DNA of 64,000 bases from an uncultured Massilia sp. (lineage in GTDB: Bacteria > Pseudomonadota > Gammaproteobacteria > Burkholderiales > Burkholderiaceae_D), in the NCBI RefSeq assembly GCF_913773735.1, contig NZ_CAJYEB010000043.1, forward strand, positions 1-64,000, in the 5' to 3' direction. The translations under genes were made by a program, and so were the position numbers. Positions 1 through 8,253 of this stretch are shown in pieces. Every line of letters starts with the position of its first letter. The first letter of the stretch is position 1. The notes beneath the pieces were generated by a model that ran no database searches, was not told the origin of the DNA, and saw only the letters and a program-made list of their open reading frames with translations.

Positions 1-2
1 AT

Positions 3-104
3 CGATTGAAGGACTTCCGGGCCATAGCAACGCGCTATGACAAGCGCGGCCATAATTTTTTTACAGCCGTGCTTGTAGCGACAATTATCCTATGGCTCCT
101 CTGA
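3..104 (+). pseudogene. IS5-family transposase, C-terminal remnant
   Basis: Frame 3 from the window edge reads 33 residues ending in a stop at 102-104. The run contains KDFRAIATRYDK and then a hydrophobic tail ending ILWLL. This is the usual C-terminus of IS5-type DDE transposases. The rest of the element lies left of the window. The integrase homology that follows starts within about 15 bases, so the insertion sequence appears to have cut off the 5' end of that gene. No terminal inverted repeat could be identified. Confidence 0.7.
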
Positions 105-1138
105 ACTCAGTCAGACACGCCCTAGCCCTGCACGAAGGGAAAGACCCGTTGGAGTTGAAGCGGTCAGCCAAGTTGGCAGCGGCGCTTGATAGGGCGCGCC
201 TGATGACGTTCGACCAGTGCGCGGCGGCGTACATTGCGGCCCATCGCGGAAGCTGGAGCAATCCCAAGCACGTAAGCCAGTGGGAAAACACGCTTGCGAC
301 CTATGCCAGCCCGATCATTGGCGCATTGCCGGTTGCGGAAGTGGACACGCCGCTTGTCGTCAAGGTGCTTAGTCCGATCTGGCAGACGAAGACTGAAACA
401 GCGACTCGTCTGCGAGGTCGAATCGAAAATATCCTGGACTGGGCAACGGTCAGCAAGTACCGCACTGGCGAGAACCCGGCACGCTGGCGCGGCCACCTTG
501 AGAACGTGCTAGCCAACCCGAACAAGATAGCGCCGGTAGTACACCATCCAGCCTTGCCATGGCAGGAAATTGGCGCGTTTATGGCAGAGCTACGGACAAG
601 GCCCGGAACGGCAGCGCGCGCCCTCGAATTCTTAATCTTAACCGGGGTCCGGTCGGGTAGCGTTCGCGGTACGCGCTGGGTCGAGATCGACTTCGATCGG
701 CGCGTTTGGACCGTTCCAGCAAGCCGGATGAAGAGTAAGCAAGAGTTCCGCGTCCCGCTCTCGTCTGCTGCGCTGGCGCTGCTCGGCAGCATGCCACGGA
801 CAGGGGCGCTGGTGTTCCCGGGGCGGAAGGCTGACAGCCCCCAATCGGACATGACTTTGACCGCTGTACTGCGTCGGATGGGGCGCGAAGATATCAGCGT
901 GCACGGCTTTCGCTCAACCTTCCGTGACTGGTGTTAGGAATCGCTTACCAACTCGTTCCCGCATGAGGTGATCGAGCAGTCGCTTGCGCACACGTTGCCG
1001 AACAAGGTTGAGGCGGCGTACAGGCGCGGCGATCTGTTAGCCAAACGTGCCATGCTGATGCAGGCGTGGGCTGACTACTGCGGAGTTGTCCCTTCCATGG
1101 CAACCGTGACAACAATTCGGAGCGAAGCAGTCGGCTGA
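92..1138 (+). pseudogene. Tyrosine recombinase (P4-like integrase), 5'-truncated and nonsense-mutated
   Basis: Integrases of this family excise and insert genomic islands with an Arg/Lys/His-Arg/His/Tyr active site. The frame from 92 has the core-binding region (AAAYIAAHRGSW, about residues 48-59) and the catalytic part (LTGVRSGSVRGTRW, then HGFRSTFRDW). A TAG at 935-937 interrupts the frame just after RDWC. Reading on in the same frame restores LAHTLPNKVEAAYRRGD, with the likely nucleophilic Tyr, to a stop at 1136-1138. The N-terminal domain is missing because IS5 sequence abuts it. Both lesions argue that the gene is dead. It is related to the decayed integrase at 8796-9323. Confidence 0.85.
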
Positions 1139-1254
1139 AAAAGTTTAGTAGAAAGCCTCAAAGACCGGCGAACGATAAAAATCGATGACTATAATGGGCT
1201 GTGACTAGTAAGTCATCCATTACTTAGACACACAGTAGGATTGTAGGAAACGAT

Positions 1255-1473
1255 ATGAAACAACCAACTCAAGGCGGCGTTACTATGCTCCGTCTTCCCA
1301 CCGTAAAAGACCGGGTGTCGCTCGGCCGCTCCAGCATCTATGCCGCTATCAAACGAGGCGAGTTCCCAGCACCAGTAAGGCTATCGGAACGGGCTGTGGC
1401 GTGGGTCGAAAGTGACATAGATGCTTGGTTGGCTTCACGTATAGAAGCCAGCCGGAAGGGAGTGCATGTATGA
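1255..1473 (+). CDS. AlpA-family excisionase/transcriptional regulator
   Basis: This is a small helix-turn-helix protein of the AlpA type. Such proteins sit next to P4-like integrases and control their expression or excision. The core MLRLPTVKDRVSLGRSSIYA, followed by a conserved RLSERAVAWVESDIDAWL segment, covers the classic fold. The start at 1255 gives 72 residues; an in-frame ATG at 1285 would match the usual family length. Its stop overlaps the next start (ATGA at 1470-1473), so it heads a translationally coupled operon. Confidence 0.85.
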   Translation: MKQPTQGGVTMLRLPTVKDRVSLGRSSIYAAIKRGEFPAPVRLSERAVAWVESDIDAWLASRIEASRKGVHV

Positions 1474-1646
1474 GCGCCGCTATGCACGAAGTTGAATCGC
1501 ATGACCATATGGCGGAAGTCATCTGGGCGGCGATAGGGAGCAACGACCCGTATCCAACTGCCGTTCAATTGGCAGCGCACCGCGCAAAGCAGGCGCAACG
1601 CGAAAAGTATTTTAGTAACGAATACAGGACGGATGAAGCACAATGA
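1470..1646 (+). CDS. Hypothetical protein (58 aa) in alpA operon
   Basis: A small acidic-to-neutral protein starting MSAAMHEVESHDHMAEVIW. I chose the ATG at 1470 over an upstream ATG at 1425 because it overlaps the alpA stop by the ATGA arrangement. Its own stop overlaps the following start at 1643 in the same way. I recognise no domain. The double coupling makes it likely to be a real gene co-translated with its neighbours. Confidence 0.55.
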   Translation: MSAAMHEVESHDHMAEVIWAAIGSNDPYPTAVQLAAHRAKQAQREKYFSNEYRTDEAQ

Positions 1647-1879
1647 ACGTAGCAATGATCTCTCACGGAACACTTGCTGAAACCCTGCGCGAAGCGAACA
1701 TTTTGGCGACGCTGGAAGGCCCTGGGTTATCGCAAACCTATGTATGCGAGCGTGATGGCGCTGACATCCTGGTCATTGCAGATCCTGTGTCCGGTGATGC
1801 AATGGTAGTGCATCCGTGCAGCGAAGATGCTGAGTCCGGCGGTAGCATCCACGATCATGCACGAGCATCCATCGTTTGA
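1643..1879 (+). CDS. Hypothetical protein (78 aa) in alpA operon
   Basis: It starts with an ATGA overlap with the preceding gene. It has 78 residues and no recognised domain; the sequence is a mixed small globular type (MNVAMISHGTLAETLREANI). Its 3' end overlaps the start region of the 277-residue gene that follows. It probably belongs to the integrase-associated accessory operon. Confidence 0.5.
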   Translation: MNVAMISHGTLAETLREANILATLEGPGLSQTYVCERDGADILVIADPVSGDAMVVHPCSEDAESGGSIHDHARASIV

Positions 1880-2660
1880 TGTTATCAAGAGCATTCCACA
1901 GCTACTGACCGAACGAAAGACGAGCGCAGCCGCTTGGGCCATTTTCCAGGCGGCTGCAACCGACATACATACACAGGAATCCAAGACACTCGTCGCTCGT
2001 ATCGAGACAACCACGGACCCGCTTTTGCTTTGGCAAATTCATGAGGAACTGGACCGGCGTGAAGTGCCGCCAGCATTCCGTTGGCCGGTAAATCAAGAAT
2101 CAACGCAAATCGAATACGTGACTTGGCTGGCTGATATCTACTGGTTCACACGTCGCAATCCGGGCCATAAACCGGCTTACAAGAACTGGCAGCGCTGGTT
2201 CGCTGGGGTTTACGAAACGTGGCACATGTCAACCGTTAAGGCGTACCTCTTTGCTTTCAAGCAGGGCTTGGGCGCCGCATATTTTTCCAAAGGTTTGCTG
2301 CTTTCTGATCGGGATAGGCAGGATCTCATGACGATAAAAACAGCTGGGCAGATTGCACGGTTGCACCCGCTGAAAAGGCATGCAGAATACTTGAAAGCCA
2401 TTCTTGACCATGCTAGAGCCAAGCCGGACAGGTCTGGCTCGAAAACCCCCGAGGAAGTCGCAAAACGGCGGTACGCAATGTGGAAGCTCTACTTACTGGC
2501 AGACGGAAGTGAAACCGCTGCGGCTCGGCAATATGGCAACCTGTACGGTGAGCAAGTAGCTCGGCAGAACTTGGGAAAACAGGTCGCATTGGCGCGAGAA
2601 GCATGGAGAGCATTCGGACCTGCGGTCAAGAATCAACCTTTGTACTGTCTCACAGGGTAG
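1827..2660 (+). CDS. Hypothetical island protein (277 aa), helical C-terminus
   Basis: Not recognised. The protein is rich in aromatic residues and predicted helices. It contains a WQRWFAGVYETWH segment, and a C-terminal stretch around residues 215-265 (RYAMWKLYLLADGSETAAARQYG) that could form a helix-turn-helix. The start is uncertain: ATG at 1827 or 1857 would both overlap the preceding gene, and neither has a clear Shine-Dalgarno. It is the last gene of the alpA operon. A regulator or replication-type role is possible, but nothing in the sequence proves it. Confidence 0.6.
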   Translation: MLSPAVASTIMHEHPSFDVIKSIPQLLTERKTSAAAWAIFQAAATDIHTQESKTLVARIETTTDPLLLWQIHEELDRREVPPAFRWPVNQESTQIEYVTWLADIYWFTRRNPGHKPAYKNWQRWFAGVYETWHMSTVKAYLFAFKQGLGAAYFSKGLLLSDRDRQDLMTIKTAGQIARLHPLKRHAEYLKAILDHARAKPDRSGSKTPEEVAKRRYAMWKLYLLADGSETAAARQYGNLYGEQVARQNLGKQVALAREAWRAFGPAVKNQPLYCLTG

Positions 2661-2725
2661 TCCCCCTTTTCTACGAAAAGGGGTGGGGCGGTGCTACCCT
2701 GCGAAGCTAGTATTGATGCGGGCTT

Positions 2726-2786
2726 TAAGGGTATGCACTTCACCCCACAGTAAGGGTATGCACTTTTTATCCGGCTGCATACCCTT
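2726..2786. promoter_or_regulatory. Triple repeat of AAGGGTATGCA (putative operator)
   Basis: The 15-mer TAAGGGTATGCACTT occurs at 2726-2740 and again at 2751-2765, exactly 25 bp apart. The 11-mer core recurs in inverted orientation at 2776-2786. The array lies 50-110 bp ahead of the gene at 2838 and after the preceding operon's stop. Spacing and orientation suggest a binding site for a dimeric regulator, or possibly iterons. The function is inferred only. Confidence 0.5.
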
Positions 2787-2837
2787 CCGTTACCTGTTCG
2801 TGATAGCGTCTGCTCTCGACAAGACCACAATTTAGCT

Positions 2838-3461
2838 ATGAATGACCTGAATATCAGGGTTCGCTTGGGCGACCAGACCCGTTACATTACCTCGGCTCAA
2901 TTGAACGCCTTCGCTTCGATATATGAGCTAGACAGGATCGCGGACGGACGCTACAGCTCGCTGTTCGTGCTTAACTTATTGCTTATGAGTGAGATTCAAG
3001 GGATCGATCCCGCGCACGTCATCGTGGAGTTGAAAGCTTTGGAAGGGAAAGGCCCTTCATTCACCAAGCCGGAGACCGAGTTTCGAGGTCAGCACTTGCA
3101 GGGCCTGTGGCATAAACATTTCCTACCGCCACTACCTAGCGCAATGGCCCACAACATCCTGAACCAACTTGGGAAAAATGGACTCAGCAAAATCGCTGAA
3201 GAGGTCTTTGGTCCGCACATGGGTAAGACTGTTACTCAGGAAATGTTGGACGAGGTTACAACTAGGGCTATCGTCGATACCATTACACAGCGCGCCGACA
3301 ACAACCGACTGACCGGCGAATGGATCGTATTTGCAAGAGAAGACGGTCGAAATTATTACCTCGGCATCTGGCCACATGCACAAGGCGATGAAGAGATCGC
3401 TCAAAGCCTACGGGCAGCGTGCCTCCCGGAATTTCCTTTCCTGCAAAAATATCTGTCTTAA
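2838..3461 (+). CDS. Hypothetical island protein (207 aa)
   Basis: Not recognised. It is a soluble protein without signal peptide or membrane segment. The N-terminal part (residues 1-60) looks like a mixed alpha/beta fold. The C-terminal part (about 150-200) is beta-rich, with GEWIVFAREDGRNYYLGIWPH. It stands alone behind the triple AAGGGTATGCA repeat, which may control it. Base composition is lower in GC than the core genome, fitting the island. It could be an accessory or defence protein, but I see no catalytic motif. Confidence 0.6.
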   Translation: MNDLNIRVRLGDQTRYITSAQLNAFASIYELDRIADGRYSSLFVLNLLLMSEIQGIDPAHVIVELKALEGKGPSFTKPETEFRGQHLQGLWHKHFLPPLPSAMAHNILNQLGKNGLSKIAEEVFGPHMGKTVTQEMLDEVTTRAIVDTITQRADNNRLTGEWIVFAREDGRNYYLGIWPHAQGDEEIAQSLRAACLPEFPFLQKYLS

Positions 3462-3712
3462 CGGCCCTGCCTGGTGCGACCCTCTGCAGAGGGTAGGTAG
3501 TCTTAGAAAAAAAGGGCTTGGGCCTGATCCCCTTCGTCAATTAGCCCGACCACTTGGCAAACCAATGCTTATATAAAATTCGACAACTATAAGAATGTGG
3601 CCGTGCAACCTGTTGCTGTCTTCAACTGAACATCATTGAGAATACAGACTAGATGTTGTCCGTAGTTTGTCGGGTTTCGAGCTGCGCTGCCAGAATATTC
3701 AGGTCATGTGCA

Positions 3713-4276
3713 TCAAGTCTTTGGATAGAGGATTACAGTGTCACCATTGAGAATAAACTGACTAGAAACCTTTTCGCCACTTGCCACGGTAGTCCATAGA
3801 CGGTTAATTAGATCGTCAACAGCCGTACACTCTTCCGACAAAGCCTTCAAGGTTTGAACCGAGTTCTGGCTCGACTTAACCCCTGCGCCTTTTCGCCCCC
3901 TGGTCAGTTTATGGCTATCCGCCCTAAACGTAGGATCATCCTCGCCCCTAGCGCCTACCATAGTGACGCTATGGACGAGATCGTTACGAGTCTCGATAAG
4001 ACTTTGCACGCGCTTGAAAATTTTGTCAGTGATCGATCGATCCTGATCGTCAAGCTCTGCAACCTCTGCGATCATGGCCTGTAAGATACTCTTTGCAGGA
4101 TAGGCAGTTAGCTCGGCCAAAATGATATGCGCTAGCTGCTGATTTTTCAGACCTTGGCTATGGAGAAGAAAGGTAATGCCCCATCCAATCGACATGACAA
4201 CGTGTTCAAACTTAACAGCGAATCGGCCGATTTCGCAAAAAATTCTGTCGGCCTGGCTGTATTCCTCATCAGTCAT
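3713..4276 (-). CDS. HEPN-like protein (putative RNase or Abi-type)
   Basis: A predicted all-helical protein of 187 residues. Its most telling feature is R97-N-D-L-V-H102 within IETRNDLVH, which fits the R-x4-6-H motif of HEPN ribonucleases found in toxins and abortive-infection proteins. A helical hydrophobic stretch (residues 27-55) precedes it. It is transcribed leftward, away from the resolvase, and stands alone. Many HEPN-fold proteins use this motif for RNA cleavage, but some R-x4-H matches are structural only. The toxin role is inference. Confidence 0.6.
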   Translation of the reverse strand: MTDEEYSQADRIFCEIGRFAVKFEHVVMSIGWGITFLLHSQGLKNQQLAHIILAELTAYPAKSILQAMIAEVAELDDQDRSITDKIFKRVQSLIETRNDLVHSVTMVGARGEDDPTFRADSHKLTRGRKGAGVKSSQNSVQTLKALSEECTAVDDLINRLWTTVASGEKVSSQFILNGDTVILYPKT

Positions 4277-4390
4277 ATCATTTCCCCCATCGCTAGCTAT
4301 TTATAAAAATTTAACCCAGCCACCCCGCTACAAGAGCTGCGGGCGCTGCTGCGGTTGAGCATGATTATCCACTCCTTAAGCAGAAAGACC

Positions 4391-4434
4391 TAATGGTTAA
4401 CCAGTTCATTTTGGGTATGCCCTAACTGAACCAT
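4391..4434. promoter_or_regulatory. Imperfect inverted repeats ahead of the resolvase (res-like)
   Basis: TGGTTAACCA (4394-4403) is a perfect palindrome. AATGGTTAACCAGTT is mirrored imperfectly by AACTGAACCATT about 20 bp later. The further half-site-like words GAACCACTT and AGACCACTTA follow toward 4,505. Serine resolvases bind several such dyads in a res site directly upstream of their own gene, which is where this lies (4,550). The assignment as res is inference. Confidence 0.35.
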
Positions 4435-4549
4435 TCCAAACCGGCCTAGGGCTGGGCAGAGAAACAAAATGAACCACTTGTACTAGACCAGTATTAATAG
4501 ACCACTTATAATATACTTACTTAAACTTGTCACTCCGGAACTAAAGAAT

Positions 4550-5170
4550 ATGTTTGTACGCGCTTACCTCCGTGCCTCAACCAAAGAACAAGATGCTACC
4601 CGCGCCAAGGCGCAACTGGAAGTCTTCGCAGCTGAACGTGGCTTGAAGATTGCGGCGTTTTACATCGAGAACGAAAGCGGCGCATCGTTGCACCGACCGG
4701 CATTGTTTGAACTAATCGCGGATGCGTCTGCTGGGGATATCCTTCTGGTTGAACAGGTAGACCGCCTGTCCCGCCTAAATGAGTTTGATTGGGCTAAGTT
4801 GAAGCAATCGCTCAACGAAAAGCATATCAAAATTGTGGCCTTAGATCTGCCAACCTCTTGGATGATGACTGGCACAGACGAGACCACGGCTCGCATGTTT
4901 GATGCGATCAACAATATGATGTTGGATATGCTCGCGGCGATTGCACGCAAAGACTATGTGAGTCGTCGCCAGCGCGCGGCGCAGGGCGTAGAAAAGGCGA
5001 AGGCCGCCGGTAAGTACCGGGGCCGTTCCGAAGACACTGAGCGCAACGCTCTGATTCAAAAACATCTCAAAGCGGGCTTGTCGAGTTGGAGTGAAATTAT
5101 GGCGCTGGTAGGCTGCAGTCGTGGCACTGTTGCAAAACAGGCTGCACTGCTGAAAACGCTAAGTGCATAA
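4550..5170 (+). CDS. Serine recombinase (resolvase/invertase family)
   Basis: A small serine recombinase that cuts and rejoins DNA through a phosphoserine link. The N-terminal catalytic domain has the nucleophile in YLRASTKEQD (Ser10). It also has the conserved VEQVDRLSRL segment, followed by the long helix and a C-terminal helix-turn-helix (SWSEIMALVGCSRGTVAKQ). At 206 residues it is a typical resolvase length. It may resolve cointegrates or multimers of the island, or invert a segment. It is followed, in convergent orientation, by the helicase gene of the defence cassette. Confidence 0.9.
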   Translation: MFVRAYLRASTKEQDATRAKAQLEVFAAERGLKIAAFYIENESGASLHRPALFELIADASAGDILLVEQVDRLSRLNEFDWAKLKQSLNEKHIKIVALDLPTSWMMTGTDETTARMFDAINNMMLDMLAAIARKDYVSRRQRAAQGVEKAKAAGKYRGRSEDTERNALIQKHLKAGLSSWSEIMALVGCSRGTVAKQAALLKTLSA

Positions 5171-5239
5171 GCTAATCTTGAAAATAGCGGTCTTGTAAGA
5201 TTAGTTGCGAGCTTAAGCCGGTAACGACGTCATAGCGAT

Positions 5240-7528
5240 TTACGGGAGGTACCATTCAACAAGGTCGAGAATATGTTGCGGCGCTGAAGATATCTCAGTC
5301 CGAAACACGATTTCATTCTCGGTCACAAATTGAATGTAAGGAATAATTTGTGCCACGCTTTCCGGAGGAAAGCCATACCGCATCAACAAAATGTGGTCAA
5401 CGTTATTCGTTCCATAGCGCAGCAGTTCCAGCATCTTGCTAGCTCGCGAGTCCTGGGTTTTAGTTCTATAAATCTTGAAGGCCGCCATGAATATATCAGA
5501 CAACGAAAAAGAGACGACCTTGTCCATATAATCATATGTGTCAAACACGACAGCATCGTAACTGACGTCATTTGCCGCCACTCCGGCGAACATAGAGAAA
5601 CGCCGCTTTAGCTCACTGTTTGGTAAGCTTTCCGCCGGTTGAGCAAAATCTGCTTCCCCTTTGTGACCGGAATTTCTTCGGGAAATTTTACTGTACCTGA
5701 TTCCGGCAATTTCGCGGAACGTACGCCCGCCAATCGCTAACAAGAAAATAGTAATAGCCGTCCTGAAGACAGCCTCTTCACCATAATAAAGCTCACGATT
5801 AATTGCTTCTTGATAAATCGACTGTAGGCACTTTTTGATAGATTCACGTAGGTCGCGCTTTTCCTCGCCTTCGATACTGTCACGTATTGTATTTTCGGCA
5901 TAGAGTAGATCTAAGATATTACGACAGGCCGAAATGATACTCGGCTTTGATAGCCGCTCTACCTTTGTCTGTGGCAGGTTGTGTTCATCATCGAACGTGT
6001 TACCTCGGATCGAATCGATAAGTTCTTTTGAATCTTCTGTCTGACCCGAAAAATCTTCATCGATTAATGAAGTTTCGCTTAAAACGTAGGAGTCATTAAT
6101 TCGCTCGGCGTAAAGCGCTGGATTGGAAGTAAAAACATAGCCAAAGTCAAACTGCTGCTCAGATGACAATCTCCCCGCGCGGCCTGTTAAGTTTTTAAAC
6201 GATAACGATCTATCGGTCGCCTCATCGCCGTTAATACGCATGCTGTGTAGCCAGACAATGTCAAAGGGCATGTTTACGCCCTGAGCCAAGGTATTTGTTG
6301 CGAAGCAAACGCGGGCGTGCTTTTCACGAATGAAATCTTCGACAAGGAACCGTACATCTAACGGAACTGAGCCGTGATGGATGACTACTCCTTTCCTAAG
6401 CAACGCGACGAGGCTTGATCGGTGGTCGTTGTGGTCCGCACCTAACGCATGTTCAACGGCCTTGATTATTTCTAGCGCACGTGTGTCAGTGACGTTCGGA
6501 AAGGCGTCAATGTACTCTTGGAACGGTATCAAGAACTTTCCGTTATAGATAGACGCTTTCGAGACAAAAATTAATATCGAGTGTTTTTCGTTAAAGGCGA
6601 ACTGCGCGAAGCCGCCGTCAAACTCCTCGCAATTTGATAGTAGGTGGCCCTTCTTAACGAAAGGGGAGAAGTAGAAGTCGCGCCCGTTTTTGTGCTTAAA
6701 AATGCTTATTTTTCCAACGGTGCCGTGGGTATAGGACCTGGCATAGCTTTTAGACTCATCAATACTGTGCTTCTTGAACTGAGCTTCTGGGTTGTCGACG
6801 AAAGGGTGCGCAAAAATAATCTTTGCACTTGGAAAACGCTTTTGTATCCTTCGCACCAGAACATCAAAAATAACGCCGCGGCCTTTTTCTTCTGACATCT
6901 GAGCTTCGTCTAGAAAAAACACCGAAATATTGAAGTTTTCTGTTTGCGTGAAAAGCTCACGCGCTCGCTCAGGTGTTAATACGAAAATATACCGGAGTTT
7001 TCTTTTTTTGAATACGGAGTCGACGAAGGGAGAAACCATTATCTCCTTTGATGACCCGAAGCCGCGTCGCATCGATGAGATATATTCTGCTATTAATGCC
7101 CTAGAGGGAACAATCACTACAGCGTCGCCGTCCTGCTCGGAAATAAAGTCTCGTATCGAATAGGATTTCCCAGCACTTGTTGGTGCTGATATCGAAATAA
7201 ACTGCTTGTCGTCCAGCGCTCTGCGTACGCTCGCTTGAACAGGTGTCAGCGGTTTTCCATATTTTTCTTTGTAGTCATCACCAACCGCTGCCATCATAAA
7301 CGTATATAAGTCTTGAGGCGTCTGAATCTTATAAAAAAGACCCATTGCGGAAATAATTCTTTGCTCCGCCAAGGCAAACGACTTTGGGTGAAATTCTTTA
7401 TATAGTGCGATGTCCTCAAGGATATCGGAGCTTATTGGACCTTTTAGATGAAGTTGTTCAATCAGATCGGAGATGTCTTGTAAAACGGTCTCCGATTCTT
7501 TTATTCGGGTGATCTTGGATTCTGCCAT
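5240..7528 (-). CDS. hamB: Hachiman-like HamB helicase (SF2, DEAD/DEAH-type)
   Basis: A superfamily 2 helicase of 762 residues. Visible motifs are a Q-like LTPVQASVRRAL (94-105), Walker A APTSAGKS (115-122), Walker B DEAQ (207-210), the HHGSVP and ATNTLAQGVNMP segments, and motif VI NLTGRAGR (446-453). The last two resemble the Ski2-like style of HamB. Its start overlaps the stop of the upstream gene by one base (TAATG), so the two are translationally coupled. HamA-HamB complexes of the Hachiman system sense aberrant DNA and degrade DNA to block phage. Assignment to Hachiman rests on gene order, coupling and motifs; an AbpAB-type relative is an alternative name. Confidence 0.78.
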   Translation of the reverse strand: MAESKITRIKESETVLQDISDLIEQLHLKGPISSDILEDIALYKEFHPKSFALAEQRIISAMGLFYKIQTPQDLYTFMMAAVGDDYKEKYGKPLTPVQASVRRALDDKQFISISAPTSAGKSYSIRDFISEQDGDAVVIVPSRALIAEYISSMRRGFGSSKEIMVSPFVDSVFKKRKLRYIFVLTPERARELFTQTENFNISVFFLDEAQMSEEKGRGVIFDVLVRRIQKRFPSAKIIFAHPFVDNPEAQFKKHSIDESKSYARSYTHGTVGKISIFKHKNGRDFYFSPFVKKGHLLSNCEEFDGGFAQFAFNEKHSILIFVSKASIYNGKFLIPFQEYIDAFPNVTDTRALEIIKAVEHALGADHNDHRSSLVALLRKGVVIHHGSVPLDVRFLVEDFIREKHARVCFATNTLAQGVNMPFDIVWLHSMRINGDEATDRSLSFKNLTGRAGRLSSEQQFDFGYVFTSNPALYAERINDSYVLSETSLIDEDFSGQTEDSKELIDSIRGNTFDDEHNLPQTKVERLSKPSIISACRNILDLLYAENTIRDSIEGEEKRDLRESIKKCLQSIYQEAINRELYYGEEAVFRTAITIFLLAIGGRTFREIAGIRYSKISRRNSGHKGEADFAQPAESLPNSELKRRFSMFAGVAANDVSYDAVVFDTYDYMDKVVSFSLSDIFMAAFKIYRTKTQDSRASKMLELLRYGTNNVDHILLMRYGFPPESVAQIIPYIQFVTENEIVFRTEISSAPQHILDLVEWYLP

Positions 7529-8253
7529 TATCTAACTCCAACCAAATATATGTTAGTCACCTTATTTTTTGCTGCTAAAGTGGCTGCAGATTTGGCTGCG
7601 TTGGCGAAGATTTTGTCGGGATTTTTCCCTTGAATCGAAAATGCTGCCACGATCCCGAACTGCTGATTGTCTAGATTTGTAACGCAATTTCCGTCTACTA
7701 GGTGCATGAGGTGCACTGCGTCGCGGAAATGCTTTTCGTCATCAATAAAATCTTCCGCTTGCGATATTGCTAACGTATAAGAATTTGTGTTGCTGGAATA
7801 TTTCGCCTCGCCAAAGTTGACCATGTTAGCAGGGCAAGTTGTATGAAAGTCAAATCCCTCGTTTTGGCTTAATTTTGGTTTCCATAACTCTGCAATGGGA
7901 ATCCTCAAATGCGAGAATATTTTTTCTAGCGCATATGCTGATCCCATTGATACCATCAACTCGCCAAAGTCTGCTCCGAGTGTGCCCGTAGCGCTGGTGG
8001 CCTGAAAAATACTGACCAGTTTGTTCGCAGTTTGAGTTACGGTCCTGTCGTAAGCCTTCTGTACGATTGGGTCGAGACTCGTTATCCATGATTTATCAAG
8101 TACACCGCGCGTAATCACTGCGGCAAACGCAGGCAGGTTTGTGACTTCGACGAAGCATAATTTGACATTCGGCAGACCGGGCGAATCGACGACCTGCTGA
8201 TATGCGCACCCCCAGACAGCGTCGACTGTTTGTGTTTGAAAAGTTACACTCAT
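7528..8253 (-). CDS. hamA: Hachiman-like HamA effector (DUF1837, PD-(D/E)XK-like)
   Basis: A protein of 241 residues with a plausible PD-(D/E)XK nuclease core. Candidate catalytic residues are Glu98 in GADFGELM, Asp135 in GFDFH, and Glu149-x-Lys151 in NFGEAKYSS. DUF1837 proteins of this kind are the nuclease subunit of Hachiman and are held in check by the partner helicase. It lies directly upstream of the helicase gene with a one-base overlap. The ribosome site before the ATG at 8253 is weak. GC is clearly lower than in the core genome, which points to transfer. I am fairly sure of the family and less sure of catalytic activity. Confidence 0.72.
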   Translation of the reverse strand: MSVTFQTQTVDAVWGCAYQQVVDSPGLPNVKLCFVEVTNLPAFAAVITRGVLDKSWITSLDPIVQKAYDRTVTQTANKLVSIFQATSATGTLGADFGELMVSMGSAYALEKIFSHLRIPIAELWKPKLSQNEGFDFHTTCPANMVNFGEAKYSSNTNSYTLAISQAEDFIDDEKHFRDAVHLMHLVDGNCVTNLDNQQFGIVAAFSIQGKNPDKIFANAAKSAATLAAKNKVTNIYLVGVR

